NCBI GenBank assembly: GCA_942492115.1 | Contig: CALODL010000021.1 | Coordinates: forward strand, 124,001-188,000 | Length of the DNA: 64,000 bases | Reading direction: 5' to 3' | Source: CALODL01 sp942492115 | Lineage (GTDB): Bacteria; Planctomycetota; Phycisphaerae; UBA1845; CAIVHJ01 | In this document: positions 16,700-25,067 of the stretch, piece by piece | Layout: each line of letters opens with the position of its first letter | How positions within the stretch are numbered: the first letter of the stretch is position 1 | Made by a program: the position numbers and the translations under genes | Notes under the pieces: generated by a model | What the model saw: the letters and a program-made list of their open reading frames with translations, nothing else | Database searches by the model: none | What the model was told of the DNA's origin: nothing

Positions 16700-17850
16700 G
16701 GTCGGTCCTCGCCAACGCAACCGGCCGGCGTCCTGAGAAGGTTGGCCATCAGTGTGATCTTGCGATCCTCGGGTGTCGTGAGCGGTCGGCCGAGGTCGGG
16801 GCGTGCCCCAGCAGCAGTATGGATGTCAAGACACACCGGCCCGGCCCGGCGCATGTCTTCGACGTAATCGTCGAGTTCATCGGGATCGTCGATGCGGATG
16901 CTATGGTGGTAGCCGCAGGCCCGGGCAACCGCCGCAAAATCGACATGGCGCCCGCTGGTCGGCTGTCCGCCCACCGAATCATGCGCACCATTATTGAGAA
17001 TGACGTGGACGAGATTTGGTGGCGCCGCCTGACCAATCGCAGCCAATGCACCGAGGTGCATCAGCGCGGCCCCGTCGCCGTCCAGACACCACACTCTGCG
17101 GTGCGGTTGAGCGGTCGCGATGCCCAGGGCCACCTGGGAAGCGTGACCCATGGCTCCGATATTGAGAAAATCCAACTCGCCCCGCTCACCGCGCGCCTGC
17201 CTCAACATGGTCAGCTCGCGCGCGGCGTGTCCAGTGGTGGCCACGACAACGTCCTGGGCATCGATGTAGCCCAGCAGGTGCTCGATGACCTGCTCTCGTC
17301 GAACATTCGACAGGCCCTGACCACCACAGGCTCGTGGTTGCTTCACAAACGTATCAGGGCGTACCACAATCGCATAGGGCGACTGCTGTTCGCGAGCCAT
17401 TTCGAGCGCACGGGCGAGTGTCTCGGCCACGCCGTCGTGGTTGCCAGGTAGAATCCGTGCTGGAATGCCCAGCAGCTCCAGTTGTTCGATGGTCATCCCG
17501 CCCTGGCGAAGGTGCTGCGGCTCGTCGGTCGTTCCCGGTTCTCCGCGCCAGCCAATCAGTAGAACCATGGGTACACCGTAAACGGTTGAGTCCGCGAGAG
17601 AGATCAGCGGATTGATGGCGTTGCCGAGCCCGGAATTCTGCATGTACACCATGGCCGAGCGCCCGGTCGCAAAGTGGTACCCGGCCGCCAGTGCGACGGC
17701 CTGCCCTTCATTGGATGCAACCCGGTGGCGTTCGGCGGGCAACCCGGCCAGGTGGGTGCACAAGCCGCCCAGAACGGAATCGGGAATGCCGGTCGAGAAC
17801 TGGATACCTGCCGCTTCGAGCTGTCCAAGGAACTGTGCCGGATCCAACAT
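16696..17850 (-). CDS. ppd: Phosphonopyruvate decarboxylase
   Basis: A 384-residue thiamine-diphosphate enzyme that converts 3-phosphonopyruvate to phosphonoacetaldehyde, the irreversible step that pulls PEP mutase forward. Visible features: catalytic Glu48 in ASNEGQAVALAAGYH, YMQNSGLGNAINPL typical of phosphonopyruvate/sulfopyruvate decarboxylases, and the ThDP motif starting LDGDGAALMHLGAL (about residue 253) and ending in ILNNGAHDSVGG. Sulfopyruvate decarboxylase is the main alternative, but the adjacent PEP mutase decides for phosphonopyruvate. Start: the ATG 4 bases after the pepM stop; the frame extends further upstream without signal. Confidence 0.93.
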   Translation of the reverse strand: MLDPAQFLGQLEAAGIQFSTGIPDSVLGGLCTHLAGLPAERHRVASNEGQAVALAAGYHFATGRSAMVYMQNSGLGNAINPLISLADSTVYGVPMVLLIGWRGEPGTTDEPQHLRQGGMTIEQLELLGIPARILPGNHDGVAETLARALEMAREQQSPYAIVVRPDTFVKQPRACGGQGLSNVRREQVIEHLLGYIDAQDVVVATTGHAARELTMLRQARGERGELDFLNIGAMGHASQVALGIATAQPHRRVWCLDGDGAALMHLGALAAIGQAAPPNLVHVILNNGAHDSVGGQPTSGRHVDFAAVARACGYHHSIRIDDPDELDDYVEDMRRAGPVCLDIHTAAGARPDLGRPLTTPEDRKITLMANLLRTPAGCVGEDRP

Positions 17851-17854
17851 GGGT

Positions 17855-19303
17855 TCACCCACCTGCTGTACCAGACAGCCACTCGAGACACGCCAAGTCT
17901 TCGGCGTCGTCATCGTGGTGCTCTCTGGATTCTTCGCTGGCATGGTTGTCGTCGGACCGCCCTTGACCCGCGCCCCACACCGTATCACTGATGCCATGAC
18001 CGTCGATCAACTCGACGATGTGCTTGATCGGCATACACGCGTCGTCCACTTCCTGCGAACGGCCGTGCTTGAGTATCGTTCGAGCAGTTTCGAGCATTGC
18101 TGGAAAAGCGCTGCGTAATAGATGGTTTGCATGAATGACGAGATCGACCCCCGCCTTGATGAGCCTGTCTTCACTGACCCCGTTGTAGGTCGTGGGTACG
18201 GCAACAAGTGGAACCCGACCCGACAACCGGTTGTAGGCCTCGCAGAATGCGAAGACCTCGTCGGGTTGACGTTGACGGCTGTGAATCATGATCGCATCCG
18301 CACCAGCGGCGATGTACGCTTCGGCCCGTGCGCTGGCGTCCCGGACGCCCGCGCCACAAATGAGGCTCTCGATGCGGGCGATGACCATGAAGTCGTCGGT
18401 CAGCTGGGCCTGTTTCCCGGCGCTGATTTTGTGACTGAATGCTTCGATCGAATCCTGGCTTTGTTGTGGCCCGGTCTCGAGCAACGAGTTGCGCTTGAGT
18501 CCGATCTTGTCCTCGATGATGACTGCCGACACACCCATGCGCTCGAGCGTTCGAACCACGAAAGCAAAGTGCTCGGGTAACCCTCCCGAATCACCATCTA
18601 TGATGAGCGGCTTGGTGGTCACATCGAGAATGTCCTCGATGGTTCTCATGCGCGACGAGAAATCAACCAGACCGTTGTCGGGTTTCCCCTTGGCCGTCGA
18701 ATCCGTCAGGCTGCTGATCCACACGCCATCGAACTCAACCGCACGGCCACGACGCTGCCCGGTGGCGTGTTCGACAATCAGACCGGTGAGCCCATTGTGC
18801 GCCTCGAGTACCCGCACGACCGGCTGGGCCTCGAGCAGGCGCCGCAAGCTGCCCATGCGAACGGCCGGCGTGACGGCCACCTCGCGCAAGGCATCGTTCA
18901 ATGCACTGGAGGTCAGGCCCGGCGTATACGCCGGCTCGACAAGCTGACCACCCCACTCTGCAAGCACGGCAATGACGCGCTGCCGGATTGAACGACGGAT
19001 GCCGGTCTTCCAGTCGTCACCGTGCACGACGAAGTCGGGCTTGAGCAGGCGCAAGTTGGGCACGAAATCGAGGGTATCCTGGCGGACAACCTGTTTGACC
19101 CCGCGTATGTTTTCCATGACGACGCGGCGCTGCTCATAGGTCAGGACCGGGAGCCGCTTGTACGATGAAATGGCTTTGTCAGTCAGCAATCCAATGATGA
19201 CATCGCCGAGTCGCCTGGCGTGTTCGATGATATTCAGGTGCCCCGGATGCACGAGGTCCGCACTCATGGCAACGTAGACGGTCTTGGTCGGGCGTTGGCG
19301 CAT
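17855..19303 (-). CDS. pepM: Cytidylyltransferase-PEP phosphomutase fusion
   Basis: A 482-residue two-domain protein. Residues 1-140 are a small nucleotidyltransferase of the glycerol-3-phosphate/phosphocholine cytidylyltransferase type: the nucleotide-binding HPGH motif at 19-22 and a long ISSYKRLPVLTYEQR segment. Residues about 150-440 are PEP mutase: DGDSGG at 237-242 and the diagnostic EDKIGLKRNS at 264-273, the mutase form of the isocitrate-lyase family motif. PEP mutase forms the C-P bond by rearranging PEP to phosphonopyruvate. Fusions of the two activities suggest that a later product is CMP-activated. Start: the ATG at 19303, one base after the mpnS stop; an ATG at 19330 is an alternative. 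The last 30 residues are Asp/Glu/His-rich and outside the fold. Confidence 0.93.
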   Translation of the reverse strand: MRQRPTKTVYVAMSADLVHPGHLNIIEHARRLGDVIIGLLTDKAISSYKRLPVLTYEQRRVVMENIRGVKQVVRQDTLDFVPNLRLLKPDFVVHGDDWKTGIRRSIRQRVIAVLAEWGGQLVEPAYTPGLTSSALNDALREVAVTPAVRMGSLRRLLEAQPVVRVLEAHNGLTGLIVEHATGQRRGRAVEFDGVWISSLTDSTAKGKPDNGLVDFSSRMRTIEDILDVTTKPLIIDGDSGGLPEHFAFVVRTLERMGVSAVIIEDKIGLKRNSLLETGPQQSQDSIEAFSHKISAGKQAQLTDDFMVIARIESLICGAGVRDASARAEAYIAAGADAIMIHSRQRQPDEVFAFCEAYNRLSGRVPLVAVPTTYNGVSEDRLIKAGVDLVIHANHLLRSAFPAMLETARTILKHGRSQEVDDACMPIKHIVELIDGHGISDTVWGAGQGRSDDNHASEESREHHDDDAEDLACLEWLSGTAGG

Positions 19304-19304
19304 A

Positions 19305-20678
19305 TCAATTAAACCATTGCTGAGTTTCATGAATGACCCGCTGGGCATCAGCGAATCCGGCGAACTCCCGCTGAGCAGCGATACCCATGGCACCGGGCAC
19401 CGACACCACCAGCAGCTCACCCGGCGTTGTCGACCGCCGGCTGAACGCGTGGCTGACGAAGGGCGTCAGCACCGCCGAGTCTCCAGGCTCGAGAATGTCG
19501 TCCTTGAGTGTGCCCTCGACCCGCGAACGCAGTCCGACGGCCGAGTCGCCGTGGTTGTATATGTATGTATGCAATCCACAGCTGAAATCATCACCGGCAC
19601 CCGGATCTGCAGCATGAACCTCGATATCGAACCCTTTGACGTGGGCCATCCGTGGGTGACGCACCAGCGGCTTGATACGGTATCGTCGGCCCGTGTCATC
19701 CGGATACCAGTAGCCGTCCTCTGTACCATGGCGTTTGACGATCACATCTTCCCCCGCCGAGTAGCTGGGCATCATGAGATCATGCACGGGCACACACAGT
19801 ACTCCAGCCAACTGGGCCAGTTGTTCGTGGGTCAACTGCCCTGCGTCGTCGAATACGTCGTCCAGCGACATGGCCAGACCACGCGCGAGGATCATCGATT
19901 CGAGTCGTTCGACCGAGATGCGCTCATTGGCCATGAATTGTCTGATGAGATTGACTTGCGCCCGCCTACCCGGGGCACGTCCGTCGAGATAATAGTCGTG
20001 TGCTCGGGCACCGAGAGTGCACAGTTCCTTCTGCGCCCGACGGACGTCGCCACCGAACGTGACTGCAACGATCAGGGCTGTTCGGGTCGCATCCCGACTA
20101 GCGAAACTGTGCTTGAAGAACGGCATGATGTAGTTGGAATCACCCGTATTCATCTCAACGCACATCCTTCGACCGTCGAGTTCATAATAGAAGTTCACGG
20201 GTCCGAGGAAGAACGTCAACTGATGCAGGAAATGCCCGTTGTTGTAGGACACATCAGGGTTATTGGGATCTGCATCGTCAACGACGCGCAGTTCCTTGAT
20301 CCATTCGGGATTGATTGGCGACAACCGTGACATGGCCGTGTCGCGATACTCGTAGTACGGTGTTCGATCTCCAGAGCGTGCGGGTCGCTCGAACACCCGA
20401 CTCGAAGCCTCTGAATCCGCGCTACGCATGACGCGGACGTTCGACGCTGCGTCGGACTCCGGAATCATCAAATCGCTGGCGTCGATCGGGTAGTACCCGC
20501 TGATACGGTGAATGAGCTGCTGCATTTCAGCAAGATCGCGCTTGCCGTTGAGAGCATCGCCGATATCTTGCTCGTTCATCCCGAGCTCGGCTGCAGCTGC
20601 TTGTGGCGTCCGCTTGAGATCGTTCAACTCGCTGCGAATGCGTGCACCAAGTGTCTTGAGATAGGTCGCATCACTCAT
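19305..20678 (-). CDS. mpnS: Methylphosphonate synthase (predicted), cupin oxygenase
   Basis: A 457-residue protein of the hydroxyethylphosphonate dioxygenase / methylphosphonate synthase family: an N-terminal Xre-like helix-turn-helix segment (about 8-60) and two cupin halves. Iron site: NNGHFLHQLTFF places His149 and Gln153 four residues apart, and His190 closes the triad in FFKHSF. The residue six before His190, where hydroxyethylphosphonate dioxygenase has its Glu ligand, is Ile184. A 2-His-1-Gln triad with Ile at that site is the reported mark of methylphosphonate synthase. The enzyme cleaves 2-hydroxyethylphosphonate with O2 to methylphosphonate. AGGAGG lies 10 bases before the ATG, which overlaps the pntC stop as ATGA. 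Confidence 0.87.
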   Translation of the reverse strand: MSDATYLKTLGARIRSELNDLKRTPQAAAAELGMNEQDIGDALNGKRDLAEMQQLIHRISGYYPIDASDLMIPESDAASNVRVMRSADSEASSRVFERPARSGDRTPYYEYRDTAMSRLSPINPEWIKELRVVDDADPNNPDVSYNNGHFLHQLTFFLGPVNFYYELDGRRMCVEMNTGDSNYIMPFFKHSFASRDATRTALIVAVTFGGDVRRAQKELCTLGARAHDYYLDGRAPGRRAQVNLIRQFMANERISVERLESMILARGLAMSLDDVFDDAGQLTHEQLAQLAGVLCVPVHDLMMPSYSAGEDVIVKRHGTEDGYWYPDDTGRRYRIKPLVRHPRMAHVKGFDIEVHAADPGAGDDFSCGLHTYIYNHGDSAVGLRSRVEGTLKDDILEPGDSAVLTPFVSHAFSRRSTTPGELLVVSVPGAMGIAAQREFAGFADAQRVIHETQQWFN

Positions 20679-21469
20679 GAGCACGCTGCCTCCTTGTTCC
20701 ATGTTGCTCGGGCACGCTCGAGGTCTTGCGGCGTGTCGATCTCCATCCATCCCCCGGCGATGTGGACGCATCCAACGGGGACGCCCTGGCGGACAGCGTA
20801 GCCCAGAAAATCACTCAAATAGGATTGCTCGAAACGCGCTGCACCTCCGAATGGCTGCCCGCGATGCACGGCGTGGGCGCGATCGTAGAGATCCACGAAG
20901 GTCGCCGCGCCGGCAGCGGTGCATCTCATGAGGCCAATGAACTCTGCGTGAGCATCTGCTTCCTTCAGCTCTTTGCCAATTGACAGCAACTTGCCGTCCT
21001 CGCCATGGATGACCTTCTCGGCTTCTTCGACAGGATGAAGGTCACGTCCGTCGTAGGCTGCACGCCATGCCGTGTCGACCACGATCGCAATGTCATCCGG
21101 AGCTTCGAGCAACGCCTGAACCACCGATGAGCCGTAGACGATGTCGCTGTAGGAACTGATGAATGGCCCGTTCATAGAACCGCGTGCGCACATCAACGAA
21201 TGCAAAACGTTCGTCGAGGCGTACTCCGTGTTCATGTATCGTGTGATCCCCGGCCGTTCGAGGCATTCTGCGCGGTGTCCGACGACGAGGGACACCTGCT
21301 CGATTCCACACCCTCGTAGCGCTGCCAACTGATGATCGAGTATCGAGCGTGTCCCGATAGTCATCAGACACTTGGGCTGTTCACGTGTGAGGCCTTCGAG
21401 GCGACTGCCGAGGCCTGCGGCGACGATGATGGCCCGCGGGGCCGATCCATTGTGGTCTTTGCGTCCCAT
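20675..21469 (-). CDS. pntC: MobA-like phosphonate cytidylyltransferase
   Basis: A 264-residue nucleotidyltransferase. The signature AAGLGSRLEGLT with PKCL (residues about 17-36) binds CTP or another NTP; YSDIVY supplies the metal-binding Asp, and GGWMEIDTPQDLERA closes the site. This resembles PntC and LicC, which load phosphonates or phosphocholine onto CMP. As first gene of the phosphonate operon it should activate 2-hydroxyethyl- or methyl-related phosphonate for transfer. Exact substrate cannot be told. It differs in fold from the cytidylyltransferase half of the PEP mutase fusion, so the operon has two such activities. The ATG has only a weak AAGG site. Confidence 0.8.
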   Translation of the reverse strand: MGRKDHNGSAPRAIIVAAGLGSRLEGLTREQPKCLMTIGTRSILDHQLAALRGCGIEQVSLVVGHRAECLERPGITRYMNTEYASTNVLHSLMCARGSMNGPFISSYSDIVYGSSVVQALLEAPDDIAIVVDTAWRAAYDGRDLHPVEEAEKVIHGEDGKLLSIGKELKEADAHAEFIGLMRCTAAGAATFVDLYDRAHAVHRGQPFGGAARFEQSYLSDFLGYAVRQGVPVGCVHIAGGWMEIDTPQDLERARATWNKEAACS

Positions 21470-21657
21470 ATGACAGCCTTATCGGAACGGCCTGATGGCG
21501 TCTCAAGGAGCGACTTGGGGAGCAGGTCTGATAACTGAGCAGGCTCGAGCGTGGCTGGCCGTAACCTGTCTGCGACATGCAGGGCTCAGTGTGAGGTCTC
21601 ATAATTTGGTCGAATCACGGGTCGAGTCCGCCGACAACACCACCACGGAGTGACCTC
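21470..21657. promoter_or_regulatory. Divergent intergenic region
   Basis: The 188 bases separate the phosphonate operon (minus) from the TagB-like transferase operon (plus), so promoters for both should lie here. No clear sigma-70 pair could be picked out by eye. A GGAG site at 21646-21649 serves the plus-strand gene. Confidence 0.35.
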
Positions 21658-22854
21658 ATGAGCATCACACACATTCTTCAGTCCTGCGCGAGCTTCCGGC
21701 GGTTCACCGCTCTCGACGAAACGGCGCGTTCGATCGTCTTTTACGCCGAGGGACCTGGAGACTGGCCCCACCTCGGTCCGGTGATCGAAGAAGTCGGACG
21801 GCAACATCCGGTGGTCTACCTCACATCAGATGCCTCCGATCCGCAGTTGACGACGCCTCCTGCGGGCGTGCAATCGTTCTTCATCGGTTCCGGCCTCGTA
21901 CGCACACTGATCTTCCTCAAGCTTCGCGCCGACGTCATGGTCATGACGACACCCGACCTCGAGGTCTACCAGCTCAAGCGCTCGCGTGTGCATGACGTGC
22001 ACTATGCCTACATATTTCATTCTCCGGTCAGCACGCACATGGTCTACCGGCCGCAAGCATTCGATCACTTCGATACGGTGCTGTGCGCTGGACCACATCA
22101 CATCCCTGAGATCCGCGCACGAGAGACACGGCTTGGATTGAACCCGAAAGTCTTGCTCGAACATGGGTACGGACGCCTGGATCGGCTCATCCACGAATCG
22201 AAGGGTGCGCCAGACCACCACCGCGATGGGGTGCGCTGTCTCGTGGCGCCCTCGTGGGGTCCGAACGGGCTGCTCGAAAACCATGCCGTGCCCCTGTGCA
22301 GTAGCCTGCTCGATGCCGGCTATGACGTCACCGTACGACCACACCCGATGACGTGCCGTCTGCGGCGTGACGTGCTTACGGCGTTGTGCACAGCGTTCGA
22401 CAGCCACAGTGCCTGGCATCTGGATCTCGACCCCAATTCGAGCGCTTCCTTGACCACAGCTGATATCATGATCAGCGACTGGTCCGGTGCGGCATTCGAT
22501 TTTGCCCTCGGTTTCGAGCGACCTGTCGTCTTCGTTGATGTCCCGCGCAAGGTCAACAATCCCAACTATGAAGACCTCCCGAACACGCCACTGGAGGTCA
22601 GTCACCGCCCAGCGCTTGGAGCGGTCGTGGGATTCGAAGATTTGGACACCCTGCCGCAGGTCGTTGGACAGTTGCTCGACGATGATGATTTCAGTGCACG
22701 CGTGCAGCTCCTGCGTCCACAGGTCGTCTTCAACGTCGGTCGCAGCAATGAAGTCGGGGCGAACCACATACTTCGTCTGGCCGAGCAAGCGGTAGCTCGC
22801 CGTGAGAGACGCCGTACGACGAGCCTGGCACCCGCTGGGGAGGCTGGGCTGTGA
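21658..22854 (+). CDS. CDP-glycerol-type glycerophosphotransferase (TagB/TagF-like)
   Basis: A 398-residue protein. The C-terminal half has the family marks: VRPHPMTCRLRRDVL, then DIMISDWSGAAFDFALGFERPVVFVD, matching the DxxIsDySSxxFD motif of teichoic-acid CDP-glycerol transferases. The N-terminal half has the GPDWPHLG/SDASDP Rossmann-like pattern and ends with LEHGYGRLDR. Enzymes of this family move a phosphate-alcohol unit from CDP to an acceptor. Next to two cytidylyltransferases and a phosphonate pathway, a CMP-phosphonate donor is a reasonable inference. The following methyltransferase starts 4 bases inside it, so the two are translated together. Confidence 0.75.
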   Translation: MSITHILQSCASFRRFTALDETARSIVFYAEGPGDWPHLGPVIEEVGRQHPVVYLTSDASDPQLTTPPAGVQSFFIGSGLVRTLIFLKLRADVMVMTTPDLEVYQLKRSRVHDVHYAYIFHSPVSTHMVYRPQAFDHFDTVLCAGPHHIPEIRARETRLGLNPKVLLEHGYGRLDRLIHESKGAPDHHRDGVRCLVAPSWGPNGLLENHAVPLCSSLLDAGYDVTVRPHPMTCRLRRDVLTALCTAFDSHSAWHLDLDPNSSASLTTADIMISDWSGAAFDFALGFERPVVFVDVPRKVNNPNYEDLPNTPLEVSHRPALGAVVGFEDLDTLPQVVGQLLDDDDFSARVQLLRPQVVFNVGRSNEVGANHILRLAEQAVARRERRRTTSLAPAGEAGL

Positions 22855-23543
22855 AGAGCTTGTTCGCCAAATTGCGGCGGTCTCCGACCGCACAACGTCG
22901 ATGGCACGAGCGCTACGCCACGATGACCGCCGGATACGCGGCGGTCGCTGACCGCAGCCTGACTGACGATCTGTATCTGCAGGCAATCGATACCAAGATC
23001 ACACAACTCCTTGCGATCTTGACACAGCATCTCGGCTCACTTGCAGACCGGACGATCCTGGATGCCGGATGTGGATACGGCAACATCACCCAAACGCTGC
23101 ACACGGCCGGGGCCGATGTACTCGGCATTGATTTTATCGCCGCAGCAGTCAACCGGGCCCAGGCACAGTACCCGGACTGTCGTTTCGCGGTCGGCGACCT
23201 GGCGAACCTGCGCCTCAACCGCACGTTCGACGCCATCGTAACCATTGACACGTTGATCAATGTCGTCGATCACGAGCAATGGGCTGCCATGCTGGACGGC
23301 TTCGCTCTGCATCTCGCAGAGGGAGGCATCGCCATCATCCTCGAACGCATGCTGCAGCCGGAAGAACACATCGAGACGGCACCGCATGTCTGCTTCAGGA
23401 CCCCGGAGACCTACCAGCGGACGGCGGACGGCTTTGGTCTCACCCTCATCGACCACCACACACTGTGGATCGAGGCGCAGGGGTTATCAGAAGACCTGAT
23501 CGTATTCCGAAAAGCCACCGGCCCATCGGGGGCAAAACGTTAG
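22851..23543 (+). CDS. SAM-dependent methyltransferase
   Basis: A 230-residue class I methyltransferase. Motif I is LDAGCGYGNITQ (about residues 67-78), followed by VLGIDF and DAIVTIDTLINVV. It begins with GTG overlapping the previous stop (GTGA), with GGGGAGG upstream. It probably modifies a sugar, lipid or the polymer made by the neighbours; the substrate is unknown. Its TAG stop is the first base of a tandem duplication, so its 3' end is only just intact. Confidence 0.75.
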   Translation: MKSLFAKLRRSPTAQRRWHERYATMTAGYAAVADRSLTDDLYLQAIDTKITQLLAILTQHLGSLADRTILDAGCGYGNITQTLHTAGADVLGIDFIAAAVNRAQAQYPDCRFAVGDLANLRLNRTFDAIVTIDTLINVVDHEQWAAMLDGFALHLAEGGIAIILERMLQPEEHIETAPHVCFRTPETYQRTADGFGLTLIDHHTLWIEAQGLSEDLIVFRKATGPSGAKR

Positions 23544-23772
23544 GAGCGAAAAAGGGGTCAGGAGCCCTTTTGTGGCGTAACGTCATGCGGCCTTAGGGCC
23601 TATGGTCGACGCGCTGTTCTTAGGGGGCAACCTGGATCTCGAGCGCCCAGATCACACGTTCAAGGGAACACTGATGTTCGAATAGACCTCGTCGTCGGGG
23701 TCGGCGATCAAGCCGCTGCAAATGAGGTCAAGCATCTCACTGATGCCGTCCGGGACGCGTTTGGTGATCTCG
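23543..23772. repeat. Tandem duplication, copy 1 (230 bases)
   Basis: This copy matches 23773-24002 with only four visible substitutions. It contains the intergenic hairpin and a second, untranslated copy of the last about 40 codons of the epimerase gene at 23882-24898. The junction falls inside that gene's 3' end. Confidence 0.9.
23549..23571. repeat. Dispersed 23-base REP-like palindrome, copy 2
   Basis: Identical to the element at 23779-23801 and to the reverse complement of 254-276. AAAAGGG and CCCTTTT can form a hairpin with a T-run, so it could also serve as a terminator for the methyltransferase gene. Confidence 0.5.
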
Positions 23773-24002
23773 GGAGCGAAAAAGGGGTCAGGAGCCCTTT
23801 TGTGGCGTAACGTCATGCGGCCTTGGGGCCTATGGTCGACGCACTGTTCTTAGGGGGCAACCTGGATCTCGAGCGCCCAGATCACACGTTCAAGGGAACA
23901 CTGATGTTCGTATAGACCTCGTCGTCGGGGTCGGCGATCAAGCCGCTGCAAATGAGGTCGAGCATCTCACTGATGCCGTCCGGGACGCGTTTGGTGATCT
24001 CG
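23773..24002. repeat. Tandem duplication, copy 2 (230 bases)
   Basis: Second copy of the 230-base unit. Its right part is the live 3' end of the epimerase gene; its left part is the intergenic segment. Confidence 0.9.
23779..23801. repeat. Dispersed 23-base REP-like palindrome, copy 3
   Basis: Exact copy of 23549-23571, present because it lies inside the tandem duplication. Confidence 0.5.
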
Positions 24003-24898
24003 AATCCGAGTTGTTTCTTGATGTAGTCGCAGTTGACTCGGTAATCGCGCGGATCGGATTCTTGAGGTACGCGGCGAATGTTGGGATCTGGGATCTGCTT
24101 GGACAGCTCCTCGATGAGCATCCGCTTGGTGTAGTTTTCCTCGGTATCGCCGACGTTGAATACCTCGAAAGCGACTTTTTCTTTCGGCGCCTCGAGCACC
24201 ATGCACACAGCCTCAGCGAGGTCGTCGACGTGACAGTACGGCCGCCAGAAATGCTCACCGTACACGACCAGTTCGCGGCCCAGGGCCAGTTCGCGCGTGA
24301 ATTCATTCACCGTAAGGTCAAATCGTACGCGCGGTGATGCACCATATGCCGTAGCAAACCGCAGACACGTTGGAACGCACGAATGCGACCGGGCATGCTC
24401 GAGCAAGTAGCGTTCAACTGCGACTTTTGTTTCGGCATACAGTGAAATCGGTGCAAGCGGCGCATCCTCATCAAGCATGCAATCGCTATCGCTCATGCGA
24501 CCGTAGTTCGAGCAAGTCGACACGAAACAAAAGCGTTTGCAGCCAGCTTTGGTAGCCAACTCGAAGAGAGCCTGGGAGGCGACGAGGTTGACATCGTGGG
24601 CCAAGCCCGGCTCCGCATTGCATCCAGGATCGCCGACGATGGCGGCCAGGTGAGCAACAGCGTCACACTCGGACAGGACCGTCTCCATGCCCGCATGGTT
24701 GCGCACATCCATACGATGGAACGAGAACCGGGGATGCCCGATCAACTCGGCAAGGGTTGCTCCGCCAAAACGCAGGTTGTCGACCACACAGACGGAGTAT
24801 CCGCGGGCCAGCAATCGACGAACGACGATGGAACCGATATAGCCAGCCCCGCCGGTGACCAGAACGCGACGTCCCTTGAGTTCCTGGGATGTGCTCAT
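23882..24898 (-). CDS. NAD-dependent epimerase/dehydratase (SDR)
   Basis: A 338-residue extended short-chain dehydrogenase. The NAD-binding motif is GGAGYIG (16-22), and the catalytic pair is Tyr154 and Lys158 in SLYAETK. A DVNLVASQAL segment and a PYCHVDD segment are typical of sugar-nucleotide epimerases/dehydratases. It acts on a nucleotide sugar in the cytosol; exact reaction unknown. It is third in a minus-strand operon (sulfatase-like, 51-residue protein, epimerase), starting 10 bases after the small gene. Its 3' end has been duplicated downstream. Confidence 0.85.
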   Translation of the reverse strand: MSTSQELKGRRVLVTGGAGYIGSIVVRRLLARGYSVCVVDNLRFGGATLAELIGHPRFSFHRMDVRNHAGMETVLSECDAVAHLAAIVGDPGCNAEPGLAHDVNLVASQALFELATKAGCKRFCFVSTCSNYGRMSDSDCMLDEDAPLAPISLYAETKVAVERYLLEHARSHSCVPTCLRFATAYGASPRVRFDLTVNEFTRELALGRELVVYGEHFWRPYCHVDDLAEAVCMVLEAPKEKVAFEVFNVGDTEENYTKRMLIEELSKQIPDPNIRRVPQESDPRDYRVNCDYIKKQLGFEITKRVPDGISEMLDLICSGLIADPDDEVYTNISVPLNV

Positions 24899-24908
24899 GA
24901 CTTCGACC

Positions 24909-25064
24909 TCAGCTCGTTTGATGACTCTTACCAGTCACCCAACCTACTACGCGGTACAGTGTGCGACGCAGAAACACGCCTGCGCCAATCGTCGAACCCA
25001 GAATAAACGACAGCAACAGGCTGCCCGTCCCCGGATCGATATATGCGATCACGACCTCGTCCAT
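24909..25064 (-). CDS. 51-residue single-pass membrane protein
   Basis: A short gene. Start ATG at 25064 with AGGAG (spacing about 8), three bases after the stop of the sulfatase-like gene, and a TGA 10 bases before the epimerase. It begins MDEVVIAYIDPGTGSLLL, with one hydrophobic helix (about residues 16-33) and a basic tail. The sequence YIDPGTGS at the head of one helix is a pattern I recall from small proteins found beside membrane sulfatase or polymer-synthesis genes. It probably acts as a small partner of its neighbour. Role not known. Confidence 0.7.
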   Translation of the reverse strand: MDEVVIAYIDPGTGSLLLSFILGSTIGAGVFLRRTLYRVVGWVTGKSHQTS

Positions 25065-25067
25065 GTC

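Noticed and set aside
19305..20678. Hydroxyethylphosphonate dioxygenase
   Set aside because: The Glu ligand six residues before the second His is replaced by Ile184, and Gln153 is in place to bind iron, as in methylphosphonate synthase.
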